Shown: piece after piece, positions 1 through 11,751 of the stretch | Layout of the letters: every line of letters starts with the position of its first letter | Numbering within the stretch: the first letter of the stretch is position 1 | Origin: Manduca sexta | Lineage: Eukaryota > Arthropoda > Insecta > Lepidoptera > Sphingidae | Length of the DNA stretch: 64,000 nt | NCBI RefSeq assembly: GCF_014839805.1 | Contig: NC_051117.1 | Location: 1,612,001-1,676,000, forward strand | Direction of reading: 5' to 3' | The notes under the pieces: model-generated | What the model was told of the DNA's origin: nothing | The model's database searches: none | The model's input: the letters and a program-made list of their open reading frames with translations, nothing else | Position numbers and translations under genes: made by a program

Positions 1-563
1 TTTATATAGAAAGATGTAGAAAGCTGGCGTACCACCAAAATGTCAGTTACAAATGAGCGTGTTTATTATCGAACGTCGCGCTGTAGCCAACGTTAATTTC
101 ACGTCAGAATGTAAACTAGATCCTCTGCGTCGTGTTAATTAGTTTTTAGTTAATTTAACGCGGCATTCCGGTTGCTATTTTGTTATTTTTTGTTTCACCA
201 GTTGACAGGTGGGAGATTGGTTACTAAAAATTATAATTAGTAGAAAATATACTATGGCTTAATGGTAAAAGTTGGAGGACAAAACAAATTGGTTAAAAAA
301 TCGAATGAGCGACTGGGAAACCATCACAATATCAACAGGCCCAGAATTTTTTTATTTTCTTACGAGTCCACTAACCGAACATTTCAAATGTTTAAATCCA
401 TACTGTAAATAAAACTGCCTCCTACTCTAGCAACACTTTTTCTCCACGAAGTTTAAGTAGAGAAGCACTGTCCGACCTTCAACTCGATCCTATAACCTTC
501 GTCAACCATCTATGATTGCACTAGACCGGTAATAGTTCTTAAAACAAAACATTAAATCCTCAC
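1..563. other. Non-coding, intron 3 of the left-hand gene
   Basis: AT-rich sequence between the window edge and the donor site of the exon at 564-746. No exon with usable splice sites, RNA gene or clear repeat was seen. Because the exon at 564-746 ends in a good donor on the minus strand, this stretch should be intronic and the rest of the gene should lie further left. Confidence 0.5.
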
Positions 564-746
564 CTCTTCCTTCGTGCACCCATTTGACGGATCTCTTTTT
601 CCTGTTGACATACATGCTCTGCCCCCTGCTCATGTGATTGCTGGAGTCACTCAGCGACTTGGAGATGGCTCGGGCCAGGTCCATCTGCTCCTTCACTGTC
701 GGATGGACTCCTGGCACGTAGAACGCTGACGATGCGAATGTTTTCT
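564..746 (-). CDS. Exon 3 of a putative muscle/cytoskeletal protein (partial gene)
   Basis: Minus-strand exon of 183 bp. Acceptor: pyrimidine tract and CAG at 749-747. Donor: G|GTGAGG after 564. It starts with two bases completing a Glu codon split from exon 2 and ends with one base of the next codon. It encodes ~60 residues running from KTFASSAFYVPG through VHPTVKEQMDLARAIS to GQSMYVNRKKRSVKWVHEG. The acidic/helical stretch followed by a basic NRKKRSVKW segment looks like a conserved module, and the exon is far more GC-rich and codon-like than its surroundings. My best guess is an insect sarcomeric synaptopodin-2-like (CG1674-type) protein. This rests on general resemblance only, with no alignment. 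The following exons lie outside the window. Confidence 0.75.
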
Positions 747-877
747 CTGAAAGTAGAAATAGATGTGTTAATTCCTTGAAAATAATATTGAATAATCATT
801 TTTGGAAGATCAAGGAGAACTGGATTTAGAGAATAAATGAATGAAATAAAAGTAGATAGCGGTATGATGAGCAATTC

Positions 878-1093
878 TTACTGAAAAGACCGGAGAAAGA
901 TCGGGCGAAGGACCAACAACTTTACATGCCTTCCGAGGCACGTGGGCATCACACCGGCAACTTCCTGACTCTGCGTTGGGACTACGTATTTTAAAGATGT
1001 AAAATCCCAAAAACTTGTTTACTAACCCAGAACCACAGCGCAGTAGTAGTACTCGTACCGCGTCCGCATTACAACTACGCCACCGAGGCAGTT
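878..1093 (-). repeat. tRNA-headed SINE, family B
   Basis: On the minus strand the unit begins with a tRNA-like head (GCCTCGGTGGCGTAGTTGTA, an A-box-like start, then a degraded B box). Its body contains AGAGTCAGGAAGTTG, GCCTCGGAAGGCATGTAAAG and TTGGTCCT. The same head and body recur on the plus strand at 52611-52990, so this is a dispersed retroposed family. It sits in the intron between exons 2 and 3 of the left-hand gene. Confidence 0.65.
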
Positions 1094-1302
1094 AGTCAGT
1101 CAAATCTCAACAATCTTATATACATATACGTATCTAGTAGTATTTCAAGTTAAAATAAGGTTAAAAGCTTGCACATATAATAAAAAGATACCTATCCCTG
1201 GACAACATCTATAACTATGATTTTAGCTTTACTTATTTTTTTTTGCATTTTATCTTCTCAGGTACAATTCTACCATAAACACAAATATCAGGATAGTCTT
1301 AC

Positions 1303-1417
1303 CGAATTTGCGGTCTTTCTTTATGATATGCTCCTCAGCATCAGGTGCTGGCGTGAAGATCTTGTTGAGGTCCACCTCCTTGTCTCCCACCAGGATGGCC
1401 TTGTTCTCCACATCTTC
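1303..1417 (-). CDS. Exon 2 of a putative muscle/cytoskeletal protein (partial gene)
   Basis: Minus-strand exon of 115 bp. Acceptor AACAG at 1422-1418; donor G|GTAAGA after 1303. It encodes 38 residues starting EDVENKAILVGDKEVDLNKI, including IFTPAPDAEEH, and ending in KKDRKF plus one base. Phase 0 at its start matches exon 1, and phase 1 at its end matches exon 3, so the three exons join in one open frame. It is rich in charged residues, with no signal peptide or membrane segment. Family assignment is uncertain (see exon 3). Confidence 0.75.
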
Positions 1418-4400
1418 CTGTTACGTTCCATACATTTTAGTGGCAAATAATAACTAAGTTTTTAATATTCAGAAATTCGTATAAGAGTTAAATATTTACT
1501 TTATATATTCATAATTAATCAATATTTTCTAGTTTATAGGAAGAATGTACATTGAATAGTAAAATAATTGCTAACTATAGGGCATAAGATATGAGGACTT
1601 TCAAAGCTAGATTAATGTTAAATACTATAGGTACAATAAATAATAGTGATCAACTACGTTTAAATTATAATTATAAGCATTATAACTTAGTAATAGTATG
1701 TGGCTGTTGCACTAAATTTCATTTAAAATTTACTAGAGATTACTGCTGTATGTAACATCTTGAGGAATATTATATATACAAGTAAAAAAAATCGATAAAA
1801 AATAATTGAGCATGAAAAAATTGCGAAATAAATATCACATTATAAAGCTTTTACAATTAGTTTTACCTTTCAATGGCCACGTTAAAGCAATAGCATATCA
1901 ATATAAATGCTTATCCGTGGGAAATCTCAGAGTTAAGTGAAAATCAACGTAAAATCTTGTAAAATGCGACATCATGCTATTTTGTGCAGTGAAAACAAAC
2001 AAAGTGTAATAAAAGAGATGATTCAATACATAGTTTGTACAAACGAAAAATCTTAGGTCAAAAGGAAATATACATTTTGAGATGTTCGAAAAATAAACAT
2101 GTTGACTAAACAGTGAACGAATGTTATTCGTTTTATTTTTGTATTTTATTTACGTTTTGTGTTTTCGTCTGAAAAACATTATCATTTGTAGAACTGAACC
2201 GGATTTAAATTAGTTGCATTTAGGGAATTCCACAATGTGACTGAATTTGATCAAAAAACCAATTGCCTTTTCTTAAGATTATGAAGACGGCTTAAATAGA
2301 TAATACAACCGAAATTGAACTAATAATTACACACGCGTTACAATTTCCCTATGATTATATCTGCATGTAATAAAAACAAATATTTTATTGTTTGTTTTTA
2401 GTATTTTACCATCTCTTTTATATCCAACAAATATTAAATTAGACGTACGCAAAAGCACATATTGTTAAATAAGTATAATACATAAAATAAAATCACAGAA
2501 TTATAGACATAAAAATATTTAAGAATATTCCCGAAATGAATGTAGACAATAAATTAAACACAAATGATTTTTTTATCATTTTGGAAGAGTCAGACGGATG
2601 GACATGGAAATATTTACAAGAGTGAATTTTGATGTGCTTAGTGACTCAATTTGCACGTTTTAAGACAATCTTACAATATATTCCTGCTGCTCTCTAGATT
2701 CAGATGATTCCCGGATGATTTCACCATCATTCTGTATAATACCGATAGTTTCAATTAATTTCTAGAAGATACTAAAACATACTCCAAAATCTTAGCTAAA
2801 AAATATAATTAACTCAATTTTAAATCAAAATATGTTCTAGCCAATGTTTACGGCATAATTAACGTATGTTTGGATTTATAAGACAGCTGAGAAAGTTTTG
2901 CATTAGTGGTAGGTCCACAACGAATCCAACTTATATCACATCATCGTATACCTATGCATGGTAAAACATGTTTTGTTGATTATATTATGTAAACGACTCG
3001 TAAAATTAATAAGATTATCAAATTCAAAAGTAACGTTCTAAATTATATTGTCATCACCATAACACAAGGCAAAGGAAGCAAAGTCCATACAGTCTTAATC
3101 AATCATTATGTATTTTTATTAGGTCAGATTTTTGATGCCATTTGCATCTCCGATGGTCAGTTTCATGATTGAAACTAACATGTGACATTACATCTTTTTG
3201 ATATGACAGTAATCACTAAGTAGCGTTGGCAGAAAACCAAGATTCGCGAACGCGTTGCCAACCCGACTGAGAAAAACAACATTTTTACAACATTCAGGCC
3301 AGTTTGACGATAAATTCCGAGATGTTGATCGTTATTAATAAATTAATATCGGCCATCACTCTTCTAAAAGCTAATTTATCTTTTCTTTGATGATTCATTA
3401 TGTATTGAGTGGGATGGAAATACATATTGATTTTGGTTCCTTCTATCAAAGTATGTGGATTTAATATACGTGTTCGGGGCTTTGGGATTTAATTATGATA
3501 AGAAATCCAAAGATTGACGATAAAACCAACAAATTTTAAGCTGCTAAGTGCAATTTATATAGTAAGCATTTAAAATACTAGACTTTACGTCTTTCGTATG
3601 CTGGGATGCGTCTTAGACCTGACTTCTTATATCTACTTTTTAATAGATCCACGCCTATTCCTATGGGTAAACAGTGTTATTCAAACTTCATTTTAATAAT
3701 AAGTTTGGGAAAACAGCAGTGTAAACTCGATAAGTTTAATAATACATTTACTAATTTAAATATCTTAAAGCAGATGTTGTCAGGGGTAGGTCTACCACTT
3801 GCCATCATCGTTATTGAGTTGTCCAAAAATATGTCTATTAACTGTGAGCTATGACTCATGGTAGTCCAAAAACATTCGAGCACTCCGTTTTTATCGGCAG
3901 TTATGTTTGTACCGTTTCAGTTCCTTATTACCGTTTACAACTTTGTTTGTAATAACCTACAGTAAATCAATGAAATCGCAGACCTTATTTCAAAATAAAT
4001 TAGGGGCCGTAAAGCAATATGAAATTCGGAAAATCACAAACAAAGAGTTCTGACATTTATAAATCGGACATTGGGAAGATTGTTATACAAAAATCTTATT
4101 CAGTTTACCGTAAAATAGCAAAACATCAATGTAAAATACTTTATTTTATACGCTGTGATATCTTGTTAAATGACAACGAATTATTACAGGTTGGCAATAA
4201 CTTTTGGCGCAATTATTTTGGCCTGATAACTAGCTATACTGATTGTCTCTGGTTAAAAATATTTTACGAATATTACAAAACGTTTTCTAGAGAAATTCGT
4301 TCTTCCTTGACTTTGCAGTTTCGATATATTTTCGTCGTTAGTGTTTTTGTAATCATTCGTGTTTGCCAAGTAGCTGCACAAGACGATCAGTCGCCAAACT

Positions 4401-4710
4401 AATGCGATACTAATATATGAGTCTTGCATGTTCTTGCCGGTTGGTTATATTTGGGGACACCTCCACCTATACGATTCTTTATATTATTGGCTTATGTTTA
4501 TTGGTATGTACCTATGAATGCCTTTTCCAATAATTATCATTGAAGCCTACATATATTCAATATGTTTAACAAACAGGACCTCGTGGGTCCTCTCAATAAC
4601 TAACAATAATTATAATCATTGTAACTGTACATTATCATCAAATAATTTCTTGTGAAGTTACTGGTAGTTACGTCCGAATATTGTTTTTGAGTTATAGAAC
4701 ATACAAATTC
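1418..4710. other. Long intron, no gene seen
   Basis: Left part of the ~10.1-kb intron 1 of the left-hand gene. It is AT-rich (many A/T runs), with only short chance ORFs, and I recognise no repeat in it. The ORF at 4019-4402 lies in the same intron and is of chance length (see rejected items). Confidence 0.5.
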
Positions 4711-4948
4711 ACGCCTTTTATCCACGAAAAGGTAGGCAGAAACGCAACTGGTACAAACACTGTCCGCAGAGTGTATTCCATCCCATGATGTGATAGGGGG
4801 AAAGTCTATTGCCGTATCGAACACAAATTCCAGACTACAGGGCGATATTGAGAGGAAAAACTAAATACTACTTGCTCAACTCGGGGATAGAACTCAAAAC
4901 CAGCATTGTAGTCGTACCGTAATACAACTAGGATATCCGACGCCGTCT
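4711..4948 (-). repeat. tRNA-headed SINE, family A
   Basis: Diverged copy. Read on the minus strand, it has a head, then a body with the hallmarks TCTGGAATTTGTG, ATCACATCATGGGA and a 3' part ending near GCCTACC and GGATAAAAGGCG. The same body occurs at 9885, 25204, 31435, 51318 and 61714. It lies in the long intron of the left-hand gene. Confidence 0.6.
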
Positions 4949-6550
4949 AATAGAACATAATAATATAATTTACCTCTCAATTAAGTTACGTATAACTCGA
5001 ATTTATGATCCTTTGAAAATTTCAAATAACCCGGACGTTTTTCGAAAATGCGTACAGAAAATAAGTAGATTGCCCCTTGGCCTGGCGATTGTTGATGTAT
5101 TAAAAAAAAAACTATATTGTCTTTGTCTTTGTATATTACTATGGATAATTGCAATGATTACTTTAGTTGAACATCGACGCCTTATTGTTGAATCTACGAA
5201 AGGCTATTAAACTTCTATTTTTGTTCAAGCATGGTCTAGAATCTAGATCATTCAAACGAGGACATCATCAAAGTATCTTTTTGAAAAGATAAGTTAAACA
5301 AAACTTTTTTGGCATATTCGATATTAATGGATAATTTTTGGCACAAATTTAACGGAAGTTAAGACGAGTATGTGGTTTCATTTACTATCGCAATGTCGAA
5401 AAAACTGTATAATATATTTACTTACAAATTAAATTGGAAACATCAGTAATGTTGTTTATTCTAAAGCGACAGACAAAAACAGTAGAACTAGACCAGTAAT
5501 AAAAAGTGCCATATACACAATGCATACTAAGTCACTTGAATTTTTTTAACATTCTAACATACTGCCTAAATCGTTTCTCAATGCATCTCTGCCTTCCGAT
5601 CTGCTAATGGACTTACAATTAGATAAATATAGAACTGATATGTTTTCATTTTTCAAGCTTCGCCAATCGAGAGTGAAAAGTTTATTGACCTGTCTGTTGG
5701 GATATTTTCATCTCTGAGTTGCTGTGAGTGGTGTGAACTATTGTCTATAATCGTTAGATGTACGGGAAGCCTCAATTTTACTGTTATTTTATATTAGTTA
5801 GCAAGAAAACGTCGGAGAGGTCGGAAAATCTTAGTTAAATCATCTATGCAAAATGTTTATGCCTTGAGAAAGTATGTTACCGTCTATTCGGTATTCTGTG
5901 TTACTGAGACCATGTTTAGATGGGGTGAGAGTATATTAAAGATAGATGCCGTAAGCAACCCAATTTGTACTTTCTTATTTTGGCGTAAATAAATTGCTTT
6001 TGAAATAAAGTACAGTTCAAACAAAATTGACTAACGAATTAGAGGCCCACGACGTTGTCTACGTTTATGCCGCTCTATCTTACTGGATGCATTAGCTAAA
6101 CCCAGACAACAACTCTTATAAGCAAACCAATATAGATTTACCAAGAACGCGATATTTTGGAACATATTACTATTATATTTTAATCAGTATAGCCAGTTTG
6201 ATGCAAAATATGTTATATGCACTAGCCTCAGAAATTACAATATCCTAGGCTGCTGACGGTTTAATAGAAACCTACCTATTTAGAGATTACCAACTCCACG
6301 TATAGACCTTTAGAATCCATCGTTAGCAGGTGTTAATGATTCGAAACCCGGTTAGTCTCAAAATGGAAATTTTGGCAACGTTCATGAAGTCTTGATCTTG
6401 TTTTGGCATTACCGAACGGTATTTATATGCTCATGGCTCTCTCTACGTACACGCTGTAGTTTTAAGACATCGGAAAACAGCTTTGATCTCAATTTTATCA
6501 GCACCTGTCTTTATATTTTGAAATTACCTTTTAAGTTTAAGTTTTTATAG
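4949..6550. other. Intron, no gene seen
   Basis: AT-rich intronic sequence between two repeats. Only short uninformative ORFs (for example 5013-5210) with no recognisable domain. Confidence 0.45.
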
Positions 6551-6848
6551 TTTTGAATGACGAGACAATCTTGTCATTCGCCTGACGGTGAGTGATGTGA
6601 CCGCCCATAAACAGTAGAAACACCATCCAACATCTTGAAGTATAAAGTATTATTTAGCATTCTACTGCGCTCGCCATCCTGACATGAGATATAAGTCTTA
6701 TTATGTCCAATAGTTATACTGGCTACAATGTCTTTCAAAGCGGAACACAACATTGACTACAAACTGTTGCATGGCGGCAGAAATAGACATTGCGATAATA
6801 CCTCCCCAGGCGAGCTATCGCATATGAGAGACCTACCATGAGTAGTAG
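6551..6848 (+). repeat. Lepidopteran dispersed repeat, family C
   Basis: Starts TTGAATGACGAGACAATC and runs through CCCATAAACAGTAGAAACAC, CTGCGCTCGCCATCCTGA, GCGGAACACAACA and GGCGGCAGAAATAGACATTG to GAGAGACCTACCA. The same order of blocks, reversed, appears at 61056-61221. Partial pieces are at 33030-33135 and 54762-54800. I know this string of blocks as very widespread in moth and butterfly genomes. No coding capacity was seen. Confidence 0.6.
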
Positions 6849-7367
6849 TTCTAGTGGCTCGACCTGTTGTTGAAGATCAAGAGAGCGATGCTCATCCCGT
6901 CATTTACGTGCAATAACAATGTAAACCGTACCTCTGTTCAGAGGGCACGTTCAGCGCATGTATAAAACATTTATCAAGAATTAAGTGTTAAACTATTCAG
7001 AATCCGTTCACTTATCTATCGATGAAAGTGGATACGGTGCATTTGATATATAATTTTGTGTAACACAGTGCTAGTTTGTCCGGAACGTTGCAATGTTGCC
7101 AAAAGCCAAAAGAGATTGAGAGTAGAGGGGTTTTAACTCTTTGTAACACGAGTCACGTTAGGTATTTTCCATCATCTCGCTGTCTTCTGACATCTGATTT
7201 TAACCATGTAACGGGTAGCATAAGTATTACCCAGTGTATTACATATTTTAAGTGCTGTAGAATAAATCATATTCAAGTATATAATAGTAACTTGATCACT
7301 TTACCCGACTGGTTAACGACCACCATATGATAATTTCTTATGTTTACGGGAATGTTAGACATTTAAT

Positions 7368-7475
7368 TAAAACTATTTTTCGGATTTTATCGCGATTTAT
7401 ATTATTATTGTCTCTCGACGTTTCGAAGACTGTAGCCTACATGATCGCCGCGATAAAATTCGAAAAATAGTTTTA
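7368..7475. mobile_element. Short hairpin element (MITE-like), 27-bp inverted arms
   Basis: 108-bp unit with inverted ends. The left arm begins TAAAACTATTTTTCG and reaches TTTTATCGCG; the right arm is its reverse complement, with 26 of 27 positions matching. The centre contains CTCTCGACGTTTCGAAGACT. A related unit with the same core lies at 62240-62377. It is non-coding and sits in the long intron of the left-hand gene. Confidence 0.65.
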
Positions 7476-9884
7476 CTTCATGATCACCATATAGTAAAAA
7501 CCCCACAAAATAGCTCGTTCAGAGATCAGTTTGCCTATTTAATATTGGAGATCGTCGAGGAATGAAACATCTAAAAGTAGTAAATGTATTGTTGTGTAAT
7601 TTTACATGAGAAGTAATAATTTCGTGGCGCCAAGACATAATACTTCACAATCATCGCCAGTTGTTTATCAAAACCAACAATTCTATCTACATTTAGTTTT
7701 ATTGACGTTACATACGCAATGAATGTAGTGAATTGCGTACATACTTCACGTGCTTTTTTGCATCTTCAGGATGTTTATGTTAATAATATGTTTTAGGAAG
7801 TTATTTATTATCTCCCGCGAAATAATGTATTATTAATCTTTATTTTTTTTTAGGTGGGGCGATTTTTTGGATATATTCTTGGTTAAGAAAGAAATACGCT
7901 ATCTTGATATCAAAGGAGACATCCGACCAATACCCTCATTACTAAGAGCTTGGAATCACACGAAACAGCAGGTATTGAGTAAAAATTCGGTCCCTATAAT
8001 CTGAGGGCCTCGGAGATTAGCAATGTAGAAAGAAAATATGAGTGATCGACGATATTTTAAATACTATTAATAGGTCACGCAGGTGCTCATTGCTATTCGT
8101 TTTTCAAAACCAATCCGAAAGACTGGTTACTTATTTTGTTAAAAGAAGTCTTTTATTAAATGCCTTTTTCTTTAATCGAGTAATTATGTAAATATTCAAT
8201 TAATACTATTTTAATTTCAGCTCGATTGCCTATCGATAGACCAAATACATCTAAAAAAAATCGATATACTCTAATGACTGAGTGGCAGTCAAGTTTTTGA
8301 ACAAAGATCAATCATGTGTAACCTGTTCACCGTGTAGAGCTACGACTGCACAAGACTTTCAAATCATTCAACATTTCGAAACGGCCGATGCGAATTGGTT
8401 TGAAAATTGTTTTTTGTGTTATTTCCGGGAAATATGTAAGCTAGAGCTTTGTTCAACGTTTCGAAGACAGACGGACAAACAGATTAACCCAAATAAACCT
8501 CGTTCATCTAATTATACGGCCGTTTGGCAACAAGTTATATGGGGAGTCTCGCATATTTAGGTAACTGTGAGTTAATGTGAATGATGTTTGAGGAAATTTT
8601 CAATATTCGTTTATATTTATTTCCCTTACATATAGAGTAAGTATTTTTCTAATTTCTTGGTAGGTAACATGAACTTTCTTATTGTTTAGTCTACTTGAAT
8701 TTCATGTCTATTCCTAATTTATTATGAAACTTGAGAAAATCAAAATAATGCAATAAAATAGTTCCTAGTTTGGGTACCATTGGTAAATACTGATTCTTAT
8801 TTTTTTAGAAATTTGTTTTGTTAAACCACTGTCTGTAACTGTAAACAACATTATATTGCAATTTTTTAATAAAACCTTTACTGTACTTTAAAATAAAAAA
8901 AATACAGTTTGTTTACTTCCTCTGCATATTATTATTTAAAAAAAATACGTAGTAATAACGCTATTGGCCCCAAGTCGACTGCCTAAGTTTCAGTTGTCAT
9001 AGACAATAGTGTGAGCTTTAATTATCTATTGTTTACAAAAACTTCGATATACTCTCTAAATTATACACGCCGTCATTTCTCCAAATATGACGCTATAGTT
9101 CTTAATTTAATAACATTATGTGCGAATGGTATTTTAAATATATTTCACGATTACTATCCATTATATTATATTAATTGACGTTTATTATCGAAATTCCTTA
9201 TGAATCAATTCTTATTGAAAAGAACTAAAGCCAGTTGGAATACACTTAATTACTTTATCAGCCGCCATAACGCTTGTGATGCGGTTTTAAAAATACGAGA
9301 AAATGAATGAACGTGTTTATAATTTGTTTTTTTCATACAGCCCTTCTTTAGTTATGATCCTCACTTGTAATGCGTTAGTAATTAGAAATAATGTACACGG
9401 TTTAAGTCTTTAATGATTTCTAATCTTTAAGGATGTCCTACGTTTCCAACATAACTTGTGTAACTTTAATAATTTTTGCACGTAAGTTAGTGATCAATAT
9501 GGCGATATCAAGGGACGGAAATACCTTATCCGCAATGAGACTGAGTCTACTCCTTAAGGAATGCAAGCGTGATGGTATACTTTTACTAAGTTTCCTAAAA
9601 ATTAAGCTAGCAGCCAAACCAATTAACTAAGATATTCGTATTGTATTTCATATTTTATTATTCCAAGAAATAGAACAAATATCGCGTGCTGGTATTTCAA
9701 TATTCAAACAGAAAGTATTTCAATATAACGAAATGCAAATTGAAATAAGTTATTAATTAATTGACATAACTTTACACTGTGACCTATATTTAAATAGAAA
9801 TATTGCGTGTGTTTTTAAGCGTATTTTACATTCAATTAAAATGTACGTACTAATACTTTATTTAAATATCACGTAGGTAGGTTT
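7476..9884. other. Intron, no gene seen
   Basis: AT-rich sequence with A/T runs. ORFs at 8282-8560 and 9433-9630 are within chance length and show no domain. No RNA gene or clear repeat recognised. Confidence 0.45.
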
Positions 9885-9980
9885 TCCCCTATCACATTAT
9901 GGAACGGAAAACACTCGGCGGAAAGTCGGTGCCTTGCTAATACCCCTGCCTACCCGTTCGTGGACAAGGCGTCATGTATG
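9885..9980 (+). repeat. SINE family A, 3' portion only
   Basis: Plus-strand fragment containing CCCCTATCACATTATGGAAC, AAAACACTCGGCGGAAAGT, GGTGCC and CCTGCCTACCCGTTCGTGG, followed by AAGGCGTCATG. It matches the 3' third of the copy at 31435-31605. The head and the first half of the body are missing (5' truncation). Confidence 0.6.
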
Positions 9981-11535
9981 TTTATTTATTTATATATGTA
10001 CCTAAATATAGTTTATTTACTTTATATAGTTACCTTACGAAATTAATTTAAGGGTCAATAAATAAATTTAGGTTTAGTTTCGTCAACTATAACTTAGCTC
10101 TACAATTAACATATTCATAATTTTCTATTCAATTCGACATTTGAAGACAACCTTTCAACTAACTACATAAAATACTTTGATATATTCAAAATACTTAATA
10201 CATTTTGCACTTTAAAATTATCTCAATAGCTAAGACATAAGCTCTATTTTTTGTAACCTAGAATTTACATATGCTCTATTTTTAAACCTAAGCTAATATT
10301 CTTAGAAAGAATGGCTCGAGTCCACAATTAAATCTAAGTGAACGAGTTAAGACCGGGGTGCCGTGGATTTGAGCCAAAAACATTATCATTGCTTACTACA
10401 ATGAACTCTATTGGACACAAAATAAGACACAGAAATGCTCGACACATATCTTATTGGATTGGAATTCTGAATTTTTTGCTTACGTAGCTTAAAATATAAT
10501 ATAAGAATTAGTTTAGAATAAATACATAAATAACTTAATAAATAGATACTTATATTCCATACTTATATAATATTTAGAATGAACTGCATAAATGATTATA
10601 CATAGATATCTATGAAAAATTTTGATTAAATAGACATGTTCCATAATGTTACTATTGATAGTATGGATATAACAATGCAGTTATATATTGTGTAGTACAA
10701 TAGCCTTGAATTAAATTTTCCCACTGTTTCAGGTCTTTCATCCATCAAGGAGCCTAGTGCAGCTTAATACATACAAAAATATACATCTTTCCACACTATA
10801 ATTTTGGAGGCAACGATATATAAACATAATTGAAAAATTATAGCTACCTATAGAACTCGCACCCGCTCCGACAGTCCATTCCAAATTTACTGCTTTATGC
10901 ATTATTTAAAAGAAATATTTAGAAATAATATCTACTGTGAAGTTATCGGCGATTAATGAGTTGTTTTGATAGGAGATAGCAGATTGCTTCTTTGAGATCA
11001 AACGTTTTTGCTTTTCACAAAATTCAAAATTATCTTTAGGTAGATATGTTTATTTTCATACAATATTAGGAGAAGAGAGGAATGGATCCATGTATACTTC
11101 TTTATAATAATATGAAGGTCAAGGGAAATAAGGTAGACGGTCTCACCGTGACGAACTCAACTAGCCAAAGCTATTGTTTAGGGAAACTGCAGGTATTTCG
11201 TGGTAAAAAATATGACGCACGTTAAAATGTTTAATCATCCAAACAATATGCACAAAATCGTCTTGACGACAAATAAGGAGTTTAGAAAACAATTGGCCAT
11301 TTTGTTTGTTACGCATCACGCAAAAAACAACTCGGAGCGAGGTACTGACTCATTGGACAATGTAGTCATGGATTACATATAAACCCGAGTCGCAATATGG
11401 AACACGAAAGCCATATAAAGTGTACAATCGTTTAAACAGTTCATATGTATACAATACTCGTGTCCAAGTCAGCTGGCCAGGCGTTAGTATCGCGTCCACT
11501 ATAACTATTATCAGATAACGACTTACCCAACTTAC
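9981..11535. other. Intron, no gene seen
   Basis: AT-rich stretch just downstream (minus strand) of exon 1 of the left-hand gene. Apart from the exon's donor region, no feature was recognised. Confidence 0.45.
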
Positions 11536-11751
11536 GGGGAACAATTTGTAACTGAGGTTCGTAAGGAACTCTTTTTTCTGAGGGTCGAACATGTCCGATG
11601 GTTTGAAACCTCGCTTTGTGACCAGGGTGCTGTTGACGCTCGAGGAGCTCTGTACATCGTCGAAGCTGTCCCGGTGCACCACCCTGTCGTTGATCTTGTG
11701 GATGCTGGACATCTTGTTCGAGGAGTACTGGCTTTCGCTTATCGTCATCAT
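11536..11751 (-). CDS. Exon 1 (start codon) of a putative muscle/cytoskeletal protein
   Basis: First coding exon, with two adjacent start codons at 11751 and 11748. The frame is closed upstream by TAG at 11775-11773, which supports this start unless an acceptor intervenes. It encodes 72 residues, MMTISESQYSSNKMSS... to ...TKRGFKPSDMFDPQKKEFL...YKLFP: Ser-rich at first, then the basic/acidic KRGFKPSDMFD motif. There is no signal peptide or membrane segment. Two GTAAGT donors lie 9 nt apart (GT at 11535 and at 11526). Both are in phase 0 with exon 2, so the exon may end at 11536 or 11527. The protein is not recognised with confidence. Confidence 0.65.

Noticed and set aside
4019..4402. 127-codon plus-strand ORF
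   Set aside because: Longest non-transposon ORF outside known genes, but at this base composition about one such frame is expected in 64 kb. No domain, AT-rich codons, inside an intron.
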